This document shows positions 10,112 to 21,236 of a stretch of DNA of 64,000 nt, piece by piece. How positions within the stretch are numbered: position 1 is the stretch's first letter; each line of letters begins with the position of its first letter. The stretch comes from Trichomonas vaginalis G3 (lineage: Eukaryota; Parabasalia; Trichomonadida; Trichomonadidae), in contig NC_067203.1 of assembly GCF_026262505.1 (NCBI RefSeq), positions 20,069,411 through 20,133,410 on the forward strand, written 5' to 3'. Below the pieces are notes generated by a model. It saw only the letters and a list, made by a program, of their open reading frames with translations. It was not told the origin of the DNA and did no database searches. The position numbers and the translations under genes were made by a program.

Positions 10112-12838
10112 TACCCCTGCTCCAAATTAATTCAAGATTAGAATGTCTACAAAATGCTAACAAATAAGAACAAAATACGATTTCTCGACTTAAATTTTAA
10201 TATGGAGTAGTTTTTCGTTTAAATCTAATTAAAAATGAATAAAAACTTATCTTGTACTATTTTCATTCAAAGATTTTAATAATGTAAATCATGCATTTTC
10301 ATAATTCAGTACAGTTCTTTTTAGAATTAAAGTTGATGAGGATGATATTTGTGATTTAAAATAATTTGTTAATGTTCACCTTTTATTCATCACCTTGTGG
10401 TATGCCCTAAAGCAATAGCATTATCAATTCTGCTGAATTGATCAACTCAAAATTCCAAAAAAAATTCAAAATTTCAAAAATGAAATTAAACAATTTGAAT
10501 TTTCACATGAAAAAATCAATTTCGAAAAAAATTTGGAAAATCAAAGTATTTGATAATTAGTCAAATAATCAATTTACATCGTTTTTACTCATAAAAAACA
10601 ACTAATTTTTGATTTTGATATCATATTTGATAAATACTCATTCCAGAGTTGACGTAATGTATTAATTATTGTTAGAGATATTGCTTTCGCAGCAAAATTC
10701 TTATTTCATGAAAGAAAAAAAAAAGATTTTATTCCAACAAAAACAAGTAAACAGATGAATGGAAACGTACTATATTTTCATAAGTGTAGTAATCGGCGTG
10801 TCGGCTTTTGTTTATCATGTTCGAGTCAAAATGTATTAACTTGTAATAAGAAATATTCGAAGATTATATGAAGTATTGAGCATTCTTTGTAGAAATATTT
10901 GTAATTCATTACTAACATATATAATAAAGTTGTTTTTTTTTCCTTATTGCAATAATTTTGTCTGATTTTAATAACTTTTCATGTATACGAGTTGTGTGAA
11001 TATGCATCATAATATGCGTAAATATACTTATTTGCGACGAATAATGTGGTTGCATAATGGAGGTGCTAAATTTTGATTTTTAATATGGGGCTTTGGTATG
11101 TATAATCATGTTCTTATCTCAACGTAGGAGTATTGGTGCAATATGATTAAAATTTACGAGGTTGATCTTAAATTGAATAATTCTGGAGTATAAATCACAA
11201 TGCAGCTAATTCTATGTTAAAGATAGATACAGATTGTAGTAATCAATTAGGGAGTACAAATTCATTCTTTCATTTCTGTCGTATTGAGCAGAAAGGAAGA
11301 GATCATAACCCTAGGAAAAAAAGCCCAAATTTGTCACTTTTCATAGTACGTTAAACTCAATTCGCTCGGCGAATGCCGAGCACACGTACTCATCATTCAA
11401 CATAATATTCTCATTCTTTGGTTATTATAGTGCCAGACAACACAAGATTTCAAAGAATTACTTGAGTTTTCAATTAATCTTAATCCGATTTTAGATTTAT
11501 CGAGAACTCCATCATCACAATCACATACTTCAGTGCGGTAACTACAATTATCCATATACAGAAGGAAGTTCTTTTCGAACAACTCATTTGGAGTCTGTTT
11601 TGGAAAGAACTTCTTTCTGTCCGACTTAATTTCATAGTTCCTGATCAACCAAAAGACAGAAACCACACACTATCTACTTAGGAAAGGAGTTCTTTCTAAA
11701 TCTTCCTTAAATTGAGATTTTACGAGAGATAACCCTTCTATTGCACTTAAAAATGAACATTTTGATATCTTTAGTATCACACATGGTCATATATAGTATT
11801 TCATCTACATGAATACATTCATCTTTCGAAGTCTCTCATTAAATGGGAGGCTTCGAAAGATGAATCGTTTTATTCATACAACTTTAAATCTCGAACACAT
11901 TTAGAGAGTGAGTATATCATTTTATTCTTGTTTTGAGTTTATTCTGATTCAAAATTGCAGTGAAAACAGAAGTTCACACATCATATCTGAATGTGAGCTC
12001 ATCTATACTTATACGATCTCAATATCTCCACTCTAAGCATAAGAGGTGAAGTTATATAAAAATTATCAGATGCGTTGAAGTCTCAAAAGTATTGCCTGAA
12101 TGCTTGTTTCATATTTGTCCAAGTAGTTTCAATGAATAAATGTATTGTTTTTTATAATTTCGATTTATTTTTAGAAAATATTCAATATAAACCTTTATTG
12201 TGTTATTTACATCTCATAAATTCTCTGTCTAAATCATATAAAAGCGCGTTTTACCCCTATGAATCAAGAAATTCATTCAATATTCATGGTATATTTATTA
12301 AATTTATACGATTTACTAATAATCAATATTATATCCTCATAAATAGCAATATATTTTGGTAATCTATGATAATCATATACAATATTTGAAATCAAATTTT
12401 CATTAGTTTAGGTTCCTTGTTAATAGTAAACCATTATATTTATTACTAATAATAAAATCTATGTGTCGTATTGAAATTCAATAAAATTACTTATTCGGTC
12501 CAAAAAAACAAATTAGATAAAATTTTTCTTTTTTTATGTAATTTTTGTTTTTCATTTTTCTCAAGATCCTAAGTTATGTTCTAACTTTTGACATCATATC
12601 CTATCATGCTAGGCTATATATTATAGCATATCCAAAAGGCAAGGAAATCTATCAGAGAAGCCTTTTTGACCTATCGTTGCCCTACCTCTATTTGCGCGCC
12701 GAAAAAAACGATTATAAAATTTCCAATTTTATTATACAAATAGATGCAGAAAATTATCTACTTTTCAAATGAACAAGAAATCCTCAAATTGAATTTCTAT
12801 CTGATTGATTTTTCGGTAGTTTTGACAAAAAAAAATTA
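10112..12838. other. Gene-poor AT-rich region with small palindromes
   Basis: No gene I can support. Visible structures are a perfect hairpin GCTCGGC-GAAT-GCCGAGC at 11363-11380 and a palindrome with 14-bp arms TTCATCTTTCGAAG (11818-11831) and its complement (11851-11864). A minus-strand frame at 11397-11666 has mildly protein-like composition (CDCDDGVLDKSKIGLRLIEN) but no ATG; it may be the remains of a gene. The frames at 12075 and 12545 look like chance. Confidence 0.4.
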
Positions 12839-14134
12839 ATGAATACAAAGCTTGACCAATGCTGCCATTCTTTTGAGGAAGTCTTCTCTAAAGCAGCGGA
12901 AATAGCTAAATTAATGGGTAATAAAGAATGCTGCAAACTTTCTGCAAATCGAGCTTTAAGTTATAACCCCACTAATGCAAAAATTAAAACCATGAATCCA
13001 TATTTATCTAATATTGCTACAACTGTTTCCGTAATCATGAATACTCGATTTCAAATTGTAAAAGAAAATGGCAACCTCTACCAAAATTGGATTACACTTG
13101 GACACTGTTATCTCATCCTTGGTGATTTTCCAAACGCATACGCGTCATACGCATACTCTTTTGAATTGCATCCTGAAAATAACGATCCTTTATTGGCTTA
13201 TGCTTATGGAGTTATTTTCCAACACTTTGGATACGTACAAAGATCATTACAATCATGGAGTAATATTCCGAGCAATGGAAGTATATATTTCGAACCCGAT
13301 TTGCGTTTTAGACAAGCGATTTCCTTCAGAAATAATCAACAATTTGATGAAGCTTTGAGATTGTTTAACAAAGTATCCGAAAAGCCTCCAACTACATTGA
13401 CAGCTGATGATGTGCTGTTTCAAATTGCTTATACTCACCAAATTCGCGGTGATAGAGAATTAGCCAAAACAATATATTTCTCTTTGCTCAAGAAGCATCC
13501 AAATAGCATTCCGTTACATCAACAGTATGCTTGGTTTGCATACAGATACCTCGATTGTCAAGATGCAGAAGCGATAATAGATTCTACCCTTCAAAGATAC
13601 CCGCAAGACCCAATCATAAACGTCATCGGAGGTCTCTTCTCCATGCTTATTAATAAAACAGATCGCGCTTACAATTTATACAAATCTAGCCACCCATATA
13701 CGGTTGAAAATGCCGGATTTTGGTGCGCATTGGGTGAATTATACTACAAGAACGAACAACTTAAGGATTCGCAGTCATCTTTTAAACGCGCTTTACAGAT
13801 TTGCTATGATATTCCTGAAGCTTGGCTAAACGTCGGATTCATAGCAGAACAGCAAAATAATATCGAGGAAGCTATAACGCTCTATCAGAGCGGCTTAGAA
13901 TACACAGGTTCCCCACTTTTAAATGAAGCGGCTAATAACGTTAAAAATGGTCGCAAAGGTGTTACACAATTGGCCAAACTTAATGAAGAGAGGATATTCA
14001 TTGACATTCCAAAGCAATTTGCTAATGAATATGGCTCTTGTCCTCCATTTATTCAGGGCTCTGATATCGGAGCTAATATCGATGTCACACCTCTTTATAT
14101 TTTCCCTAAATCTCCATTAGAAGACTCAGCGTAA
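12839..14134 (+). CDS. TPR protein, Cyc8/Ssn6- or UTX-like
   Basis: 431 residues from ATG 12839, built almost entirely of tetratricopeptide repeats (about residues 85-390). The order and wording of the central repeats resemble those of the corepressor Cyc8/Ssn6 and the UTX TPR region: FEPDLRFRQAISFRNNQQFD, then PPTTLTADDVLFQIAYTHQI, then a repeat with AWFAYRYLDCQDAEAIIDST, then EAWLNVGFIAEQQNNIEEA. Such scaffolds link DNA-binding factors to repressors in the nucleus (known for the family). That this protein does so is inference. The last 60 residues lack TPRs and contain FIDIPKQFANEY. No signal peptide or membrane segment. TPR assignment is firm; the corepressor assignment is moderate. Confidence 0.85.
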   Translation: MNTKLDQCCHSFEEVFSKAAEIAKLMGNKECCKLSANRALSYNPTNAKIKTMNPYLSNIATTVSVIMNTRFQIVKENGNLYQNWITLGHCYLILGDFPNAYASYAYSFELHPENNDPLLAYAYGVIFQHFGYVQRSLQSWSNIPSNGSIYFEPDLRFRQAISFRNNQQFDEALRLFNKVSEKPPTTLTADDVLFQIAYTHQIRGDRELAKTIYFSLLKKHPNSIPLHQQYAWFAYRYLDCQDAEAIIDSTLQRYPQDPIINVIGGLFSMLINKTDRAYNLYKSSHPYTVENAGFWCALGELYYKNEQLKDSQSSFKRALQICYDIPEAWLNVGFIAEQQNNIEEAITLYQSGLEYTGSPLLNEAANNVKNGRKGVTQLAKLNEERIFIDIPKQFANEYGSCPPFIQGSDIGANIDVTPLYIFPKSPLEDSA

Positions 14135-14697
14135 GCAACTTCTGAAGGAGATGAATATAATTATGTTTGAATTAAAATATACTATAATTTATACATTTCT
14201 ATTCTTTTTCAGTATATTTATCTACGGGATCTCATACTTTCTTTAATGATCTGTTAAAATATTTTCATTCAAAATGTTAATTGTTCTAGAACCCTCATGA
14301 AGGAAAGCAGAAATAGATAAACAAAGGGGTAAATTCCACGTAGGGCCAACTGTCTTTTAGTTTATAAAAGGAAAATAAATCCGATGGCGATTTCTTAGTC
14401 TATCGAAAAATTTCACTATTTTATATTCATAAACATAAGGCATTAGTATCAAATTTTGTAAGGTGAATCACCGAAAGAAATCTATTCGTGGTTGGGACTC
14501 TTCCACAAATTATTCCATTACATTATACAATTCTTCACAAAAAATAAATTTATCACGGAAATATTATTGTCTAATCGAAAATTGAACTTCAAATTGAATC
14601 ATCCGAAGAAATAATAATTTATTGCTATAACTAAAGCAGAATAATTTTTGAAAAATTTAAAAACAGAAAAAAAAGCAATAAAAAAAAGTTTTCAAAT
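14135..14697. other. Intergenic, nothing recognised
   Basis: 563 bp of AT-rich sequence between two co-directional genes. No gene, RNA or clear repeat seen. The sequence just before the next ATG reads GTTTTCAAATATG, a possible weak initiator with a very short leader. Confidence 0.3.
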
Positions 14698-15738
14698 ATG
14701 AGTGCTGAAAAGTATATACAACGAGCTGAGCGTCATGTTGCTGCTCAAAAAGATACAGCCGATGATGTAGCTAGCTTGGCAAAAGTTGTTGGTGAATGTA
14801 TTGCATTTCCATCCTTTTTCAAATTGCCATTAGAACTAATTTTAGCAGCTTTCGAAGCTTCCAAAGTGCAACTTACTGAACAACAAATTACAAAAGCAGA
14901 AGAATCAATCAAATCTGTACATGGGCATAGAGCAGCCAAGAAATTCAAGAGCCTTAAGAGAATCACAAAATTATTAGCTTCAATTGCTGAAGATAAAGCT
15001 TCATTGCAAACACCAGAAGCCGAAGAAGAAGATGGTGATGAAGATTTTGATGAGGAAGAAGGCAATGGAGAAGAGGAAGACGCTGGAGATGAAATTACCG
15101 AAGATGACGTTCCTGAAGGCATGCTTCGTGCAGCATTCTCAGGCAATATGAAGGAACTTCAATCTTGTGTACATAATAAGCCAGAACAAATGAAAGATAT
15201 GTACGATAGAATTGGCTATCCATTGCATTGTGCTATTTTCAATGACAAGCCAGAAGCAGTTGAATACTTATTACGAAAAGGTGCTAAGGTCAACCAAAAG
15301 GGCGCTCTTGGTCAAACACCACTTCATTTTGCTTGCCAAAGCGAAGTTAAGAAGATTTTTGATGCAGTTGTTGGCACCAAAGGCATCGAAATTGATCCAG
15401 TAGATGATGAAGGTGATACTCCTCTCATTGTCTGCGCTAAATATAATAGAGCAGATTACGCAGCCGTTTTAATTCAAAAGGGTGCTAACTTAAACAAGCA
15501 AAACAAAGAAGGTGATACAGCTCTCCACATTTGTGCCCAATATGGTGCAAACGATGTTGCCAAATTATTAATTGAAAAAGGAGCTAATATCAACCTTATG
15601 AACATGCAGTTCAAGTCAGCATTCATTCTCGCTTGCGAGTCAAACTCCGGCGATATTGCCGCATTGCTCCAAGGCGCATTCTCAAATGCCCAAGCTGAAA
15701 TCGTCATCGAGGATTATTCCGATGATGACGATAAATAA
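14698..15738 (+). CDS. Acidic ankyrin-repeat protein
   Basis: 346 residues. The first 105 are helical and basic (MSAEKYIQRAERHVAAQKDT, later GHRAAKKFKSLKRITKLLAS). A very acidic linker follows at about residues 107-142 (EEEDGDEDFDEEEGNGEEED). Then come about five ankyrin repeats (residues 143-330), such as GQTPLHFACQ, GDTPLIVCAKYNRADYAAVL and GDTALHICAQYGANDVAKLL. The tail is acidic (EDYSDDDDK). Ankyrin repeats bind other proteins. The helical-plus-acidic N-terminus differs from the large trichomonad DUF3447 ankyrin family seen elsewhere here, so this looks like a conserved cellular protein rather than one of the expanded set. Function unknown. Codon use is intermediate. Confidence 0.9.
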   Translation: MSAEKYIQRAERHVAAQKDTADDVASLAKVVGECIAFPSFFKLPLELILAAFEASKVQLTEQQITKAEESIKSVHGHRAAKKFKSLKRITKLLASIAEDKASLQTPEAEEEDGDEDFDEEEGNGEEEDAGDEITEDDVPEGMLRAAFSGNMKELQSCVHNKPEQMKDMYDRIGYPLHCAIFNDKPEAVEYLLRKGAKVNQKGALGQTPLHFACQSEVKKIFDAVVGTKGIEIDPVDDEGDTPLIVCAKYNRADYAAVLIQKGANLNKQNKEGDTALHICAQYGANDVAKLLIEKGANINLMNMQFKSAFILACESNSGDIAALLQGAFSNAQAEIVIEDYSDDDDK

Positions 15739-16235
15739 TTAAAGCATAGTATTTAATTTATTTGTATATAATTGCACATTTTATTTGATTTATGCTTTAA
15801 ATTAAAAATCATTTTGTTGCAAATTATAGTTTACTTAACAGTAAAGTTACTCAAATCATTTCAAAAGGTTTTTATTTCATCTACGAGTAGAAATATGAAT
15901 TATTAATATGAAACAATAATATTTTTTTATGAATTCAAGATAATTCCCCATGATTATGAGTCCGTTGGTCAGACAAAATGATCGGACATGGCTGTTAAGC
16001 TTATATTAAATATTTTTGAAGAAAATATCAAATTCGATTTCTTTAAAAATTATATATGAGGAAAATTATATTAACAAGAATATTTAAGCTGTAAAACAAG
16101 AAAATTCTAACAAAATCAGAGCAATATAAATTTTCATACTAACAAACCATAGAAAGTTATACTATGATAGTAAAAGTGATCAACAAATCATAGAACAGTG
16201 TTATACTATTATGGTAAAAGTGATAATCTATTGAC
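15739..16235. other. Intergenic, one two-copy imperfect repeat
   Basis: About 500 bp between convergent genes. At 16140-16232 two imperfect direct copies occur, based on AACAAAYCATAGAA followed by GTTATACTAT and GTAAAAGTGAT. No gene recognised. Confidence 0.4.
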
Positions 16236-16718
16236 TTAAAATGAAGAACCTTGTTCTGAAAGTTTTGCAAAGAATTTGTCCTGATCTTCGTTATATTCCT
16301 TTAGAGCAGTAGCGTTGTAGCACTCATCCTTTTCAGATCTTTCTTGTAGAATAAAAACTCTTCGAATGTATTCTAAAATGTCTTTCAGAGGATCTTTTTG
16401 AATATCGAGTTTGCAATTACTTGTTAAAGGAAGGCACAAGTATCTATTTTCATCGACATATGGGTGGAATAATGGTTTTTCGAATCTAACTGTGGGAAGA
16501 GAGTTTCCTGTGACAATTAATTCGAGTTTAAATGAGACACCGTTTAATTTTAGCTTCGGATAAAGTATGCAATTGAAGTGCCCGAAATCACTAGAAACAA
16601 CTCCAGATTTGTTTAGATCTAAGAGACTGTGTTCTATTACCCAATAGTTATCAATAGCTTGTGATTCTTTGATTAAGCGATATACTGTTCGGATTGGTGC
16701 ATCATTTTCATCATTCAT
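16236..16718 (-). CDS. E2 (ubiquitin-conjugating) fold protein with variant HPY motif
   Basis: 160 residues from ATG 16718 (MNDENDAPIRTVYRLIKESQ). An upstream in-frame ATG at 16772 would add 18 residues, but the E2 N-terminal helix (RTVYRLIKES) starts just after the inner Met, so I prefer it. The layout is E2-like: helix 1, a beta meander (HFNCILYPKLKLNGVSFKLE), then PLFHPYVDENRYLCLPLTSN with Cys95 in the place of the catalytic cysteine, then KDPLKDILEYIRRVFILQ and a C-terminal helix. It most resembles the NEDD8-conjugating UBC12 group (HPN...CLN). The canonical Asn of HPN is replaced by Tyr. It may still carry a ubiquitin-like protein, or be an inactive variant. The fold is likely; activity is uncertain. 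Confidence 0.75.
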   Translation of the reverse strand: MNDENDAPIRTVYRLIKESQAIDNYWVIEHSLLDLNKSGVVSSDFGHFNCILYPKLKLNGVSFKLELIVTGNSLPTVRFEKPLFHPYVDENRYLCLPLTSNCKLDIQKDPLKDILEYIRRVFILQERSEKDECYNATALKEYNEDQDKFFAKLSEQGSSF

Positions 16719-17405
16719 GACTAATTTTGGGGAAAAAAAATTATTGAAAATTTGCCATCCCTTACCGATCATGTTTTGTTAACATTCATAAGTCAAAGAA
16801 TTTTGGGATTTATTTTGAGAAGTATTTGCTCCTCTATAGAACGGCTCAGTAGAAATATGATAAGTCAATTGATTCTAAAGCAGAATCATTCAATTGACCT
16901 ATAAATTCTTAAGCAATTAGATATTTGTTTGCATGTTATTCTTATATGACTCCAGTAGAATTGAAATCTTCATATAAGCAGTATTTAATAATGTCCATTT
17001 GGAAATTGATTAAATTTATCAACAAATTCCTAGGAGTACTCAACATATCAACTTGAAATAATGATATAAATTTATGTATATGATAAATCAGATTGAAATT
17101 AATCTTGTGCCCAATAATTTTGATTTATTGCTGTGATCTTCTTCAAATATAGGTTAGAGACGTGATGTGGTATTTAACTCCACTATCAATGTTGTAACAC
17201 TTAGGATATTTGATTTATGGACTTGATTTATCAAATTTTATCCACAGAAAAACGAAATTTTTGAATAAAAATTCAATAAATAGTCATAAATACAGCAATT
17301 AATATTATTGTCATCTTTAAATCCTGTTTTTTCCTTGGAAATTTTAATAAACTATTCAATTTACTTCCCCGGGGAACTTCTTCAGTTTTAAATTTTTTTT
17401 GGTAA
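16719..17405. other. Intergenic between divergent E2-like and RecQ genes
   Basis: About 690 bp, AT-rich. An inverted repeat at about 16862-16902 has arms AAGTCAATTGATTCT/AGAATCATTCAATTGA. TCAGTTTT at about 17381, 25 nt before the RecQ ATG, is a possible initiator. Nothing else recognised. Confidence 0.4.
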
Positions 17406-20400
17406 ATGGCTAAAGTGGTAAATGATTTGCAACGCATCAGTTCAGAGATTCTGATGAACTACAAATCATTTTCCAAGAGTGGGTTTGTCTATTCTTTCCG
17501 AGAAACCCCTCTAGAATCGCCAAAAAATTTAAATTCTTTATTTGATAGCGCCAAGAAGAAAAACGAAGAGGCTCTCAAAGGGAACTTAAACAAGAAAGAT
17601 AAATATGGTCATGGTCCTGCATCAAATTATCAAAATCAACAGAATAATACTTATCAACCAAATAATCCTCCGCCACCACCTCCTCCGCCCGTATATGCTC
17701 CCAAAACAACACCACGCAGCTCCACCAAAAACAATCTGCCTCCAAAACCAACAACTAATGATTCAGAATTTTCTCTCTCAGATCTTGAAGACATTCCTGA
17801 GCCACAAACGCAATCTACGACTCATTACAAGCCACCCCAATCATTGCTTCGTACTTCATCCCCAGCGCGTCCATCTCCCCAGATTAATAATGAATCAACT
17901 AAATTTCTTTCGGATTCAGAGGACGATATCGCTTACATTCCACCAGAAACCGACCAACCAAGTGATAACGTACATTTAGAATCTCTTCTTTTAGATCTAA
18001 ACCGTCAATTAGAAAATTTGAACAATCAGATCTGTAATTTGTTGAGATCCAACCCACAAGATCCATCCATTGCACAACTTAGAAACCAAAGACGAGGAAT
18101 CTACGACCAAATCGAAGAATACGAACTGAGAATTCAATCTCAATTTCCATCAACGGTCAACAACACTCCAACAACGACCAAAACCACTACAATAACAACA
18201 CCAATCACAACTATACCATATTCATCACCAATTGACGATGATGACTCATATAAAAATAATTATATATCTGATGATGATCAGATCCAAGAGATTCCGCAAC
18301 CAATATATGTACCTGATTCACCACAAATCAAAAAGGTCACAATACCTGAAGAAGAAGTAACATATATTGAAGATTCACCAATAGATTTGCCAAAAACTGA
18401 CGAATCAGATGATTACATTTACATTTCCGATGGTGATGATGACGATGGAATGTTCATGGACTCATCAAACAACGAAGAACAGATCAGTCCAGCTGTAGAA
18501 AGTAAAATGAACATAGTAAACCAAAAAGTTTTCCATCACATGCATTTCAGAGGAAAACAGAGAGACGCTATCGGTGCTGCTTTGAATGGAAAAGACGTTT
18601 TCGTGCTGATGCCAACAGGAGGAGGAAAATCTTTGTGTTACCAGTTACCTGGATATATGCAAGGGGGGATCACCTTGGTTGTCTCCCCCTTAATTTCTTT
18701 GATACAAGACCAAGTCCGCAGTCTCGTAGAATTGAATATAGAAGCGATGAGTTTCGGTGCAGACACTTCCAAAGAAAAATATTCCGAAATGTGGAGAAAG
18801 ATTTCTAATAACTCTCTCAGATTCCTTTTCTTGACTCCTGAAAAAATTATGGCAGGGTCTACACTTGACGGTTTTCTGACACAACTTTACAACGAAAACC
18901 GTTTGACAAGATTTGTTATTGACGAGGCACATTGTGTCAGTCAGTGGGGTCATGATTTTCGACCAGACTACACTCAATTGTCAAATTTACGTGTCAGATT
19001 TCCAAATGTCAGAATTATGGCATTGACAGCTACAGCTACTGATGCTGTACAGAAAGACATTGTAGAGAATTTAGGCATCAAAGGCTGTTCGTTGTTTAAA
19101 TCGTCATTTAACAGGCCAAACATTTTTTACGAAGTCATGAAGAAAGAAACAGGATTTAGGGAAGCTGCTTTGAAATGGATTGAAGAAAAGAATTATAGGA
19201 ATTCAACAGGAATAGTCTTCTGTATGTCTACCGCTGAAACTGAACAAATCGCAAAATTCTTCCAAGATAACGGTTTGTCGGCAAAATTTTACCATGCAAA
19301 AATGGATAAAAACGATAGAAAAATGACACAAATTGAATGGACAAAAGGTCGTGTCAAAGTTATCGTTGCGACATTAGCCTTTGGCATGGGAATTGACAAA
19401 CCAGATGTCAGGTATGTCATTCACATGACAATGCCTAAATCATTGGAAGAATACTACCAAGAAAGCGGAAGAGCGGGCAGAGATGGAAAACAAAGTCATG
19501 CATTGTTGATGTTTTCTATGGGCGACAAAAGTAAAGTTCATAGAATGATAACAATGGCTGACCAAAATACAGGAGAAACGAAGTCGAGAGAGAGAATTGA
19601 AGTTGAAGATCAGTTGTTAAATCACATGACTGAATATGGTATAGAAAAAATGACATGTAGAAGAGTTTTGTTGTTGAGATATTTCGGTGAAAACTTTGAT
19701 CCGAAAAATTGTAATACTACTTGTGATAATTGTCAGCGCAGAATGAAGAATCATGAGAAAATAGATATAGATATGACTGATCATTTAAAGAACATTGCTA
19801 TGATTGTTGATGGAATTTATAGAAAAAGAAAAAGAGCTCCTTTCGCAACAGGAAATCATATTACTGATGTTTATACTGGTTCTAAAAGTAGTAAAATTAT
19901 GAAATGCAGAGATAATGATTTGCCGCAATATAATTTAGGTTCTGATTTGAAAGGAAAGACGAAATCAAGAATTTATCAGTGTTTGCAGGAATTAGTTTCC
20001 AGAAGAATCATTAGATTGACTTCGAAATCATCCAAATACGGTGTGATCGAGTACTACGTTCCTGATAATATTTCATTGATAAATTTAAGAGATTTCAAAC
20101 CTTTTGTTATTTACGAATACAAAGAAACAAATGATGAAGGTTTGTCAAATGAAGAAATTTTGCTTTATAATAAATTAAAAGAAGCAAGAGATCAGAAATT
20201 GGCAATCGAAGGAATTGATGTCGAACAGTTTATGCCGAATTCTTGTTTGAGATCTATCGCAAAGAATCATCCAACAAATCAGGATGACCTCAAAAAACTC
20301 AAGGTAATGACAAAAACAAGAATGGATAAACTCGGTGATGAATTTTTGAGAGTGTTGACAAATGGAAAAGTGACACATCAAACACATTCACCACCTAAAC

Positions 20401-20651
20401 TTCCACTTTCTAGACCTCCTCCTCCATCTCCTCCATCTACTTCTCCTCCTCAACACCTGCAACAACAGAATAAGTCAAATAACCAAGTGAAAGGTCCAGG
20501 ATGGTACAATCAAAATAACAATAATCAAAATAATGTTGATATCAACACTTTGAATGCAGCTGCACTTTCGGGTATGATACAAAGTAATCCTGAAGCTTTT
20601 GCTAATGTTATTAGCACTTTAGTGAGTATTGCAAATAATTTGAAAAAATGA
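17406..20651 (+). CDS. RecQ-family DNA helicase (BLM/Sgs1 type)
   Basis: 1081 residues. The N-terminal 370 are low complexity with polyproline (PPPPPPPPV near residue 90), Ser/Asp-rich acidic patches and a short coiled coil. The helicase core follows: MPTGGGKS at 402-409 (Walker A Lys408), DEAH at 506-509, LTATAT, and QESGRAGRDGK from 685 (motif VI). The RecQ zinc site has Cys751, Cys769, Cys773 and Cys776. A winged-helix RQC region comes next, then an HRDC-like domain (about 920-985, NEEILLYNKLKEARDQKLAI). The tail is Pro/Gln/Asn-rich. This complete RQC-HRDC set is that of BLM/Sgs1, nuclear ATP-dependent 3'-5' helicases that unwind recombination and replication intermediates. All catalytic motifs are intact. 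The gene is AT-rich and single-exon. Confidence 0.95.
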   Translation: MAKVVNDLQRISSEILMNYKSFSKSGFVYSFRETPLESPKNLNSLFDSAKKKNEEALKGNLNKKDKYGHGPASNYQNQQNNTYQPNNPPPPPPPPVYAPKTTPRSSTKNNLPPKPTTNDSEFSLSDLEDIPEPQTQSTTHYKPPQSLLRTSSPARPSPQINNESTKFLSDSEDDIAYIPPETDQPSDNVHLESLLLDLNRQLENLNNQICNLLRSNPQDPSIAQLRNQRRGIYDQIEEYELRIQSQFPSTVNNTPTTTKTTTITTPITTIPYSSPIDDDDSYKNNYISDDDQIQEIPQPIYVPDSPQIKKVTIPEEEVTYIEDSPIDLPKTDESDDYIYISDGDDDDGMFMDSSNNEEQISPAVESKMNIVNQKVFHHMHFRGKQRDAIGAALNGKDVFVLMPTGGGKSLCYQLPGYMQGGITLVVSPLISLIQDQVRSLVELNIEAMSFGADTSKEKYSEMWRKISNNSLRFLFLTPEKIMAGSTLDGFLTQLYNENRLTRFVIDEAHCVSQWGHDFRPDYTQLSNLRVRFPNVRIMALTATATDAVQKDIVENLGIKGCSLFKSSFNRPNIFYEVMKKETGFREAALKWIEEKNYRNSTGIVFCMSTAETEQIAKFFQDNGLSAKFYHAKMDKNDRKMTQIEWTKGRVKVIVATLAFGMGIDKPDVRYVIHMTMPKSLEEYYQESGRAGRDGKQSHALLMFSMGDKSKVHRMITMADQNTGETKSRERIEVEDQLLNHMTEYGIEKMTCRRVLLLRYFGENFDPKNCNTTCDNCQRRMKNHEKIDIDMTDHLKNIAMIVDGIYRKRKRAPFATGNHITDVYTGSKSSKIMKCRDNDLPQYNLGSDLKGKTKSRIYQCLQELVSRRIIRLTSKSSKYGVIEYYVPDNISLINLRDFKPFVIYEYKETNDEGLSNEEILLYNKLKEARDQKLAIEGIDVEQFMPNSCLRSIAKNHPTNQDDLKKLKVMTKTRMDKLGDEFLRVLTNGKVTHQTHSPPKLPLSRPPPPSPPSTSPPQHLQQQNKSNNQVKGPGWYNQNNNNQNNVDINTLNAAALSGMIQSNPEAFANVISTLVSIANNLKK

Positions 20652-21236
20652 AATTCTCTTTATTGTAAAATTATATTTGTTTATTTTATTATTTAACTTA
20701 AATGTAATTTTTTTTAATGAGATGTATGAAAGAAGACAAGGATCTACTAATGATTGATTCATATAAATATACAATAGAAATCTTAACTTTTACATACAAA
20801 TGTGAAAATCAGAATAAGCACAAGTACTTCATAGATAAAATATCTTGTCTATATTTGAATGTCCATAAGTAGATCCTATTGAAAGAAAGTTTGAAGATTA
20901 CCCTCTTTTTGTTGATCATAACCTTCACCAAATGTCTCACGCAAATTTTCATGAGTTTCAAAGTTGTTGATACTGAATTGTTACTGACAAAGAATAATTC
21001 CTTCTTGATCAATACGTAATGATTGCCCTACCATTAATATTTCTGAAAAAAAAAACATCAAATCAATCATAGAGTAATTGTATATTTTCCCTTAAATGGT
21101 TATAAGCGAGTAGAATACATCTAGAATGATCCCAAATATATATAGATGGATATATATATTGGAAGAGTGTGAGAGAAAAAAAAGTTCATTTTGTTTTTGT
21201 TTTGAATTTTTTACTTACAATAGTTTAATAATATAT
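20652..21236. other. Intergenic between convergent genes, nothing recognised
   Basis: 585 bp of AT-rich sequence. A 67-residue minus-strand frame (20809-21012) has no protein-like features. No RNA or repeat recognised. Confidence 0.3.

Noticed and set aside
11397-11666. 89-codon minus-strand frame with Cys/Asp-rich stretch
   Set aside because: No ATG, no recognisable domain, and AT-rich stop-filled surroundings; kept only as a possible remnant in the intergenic entry.
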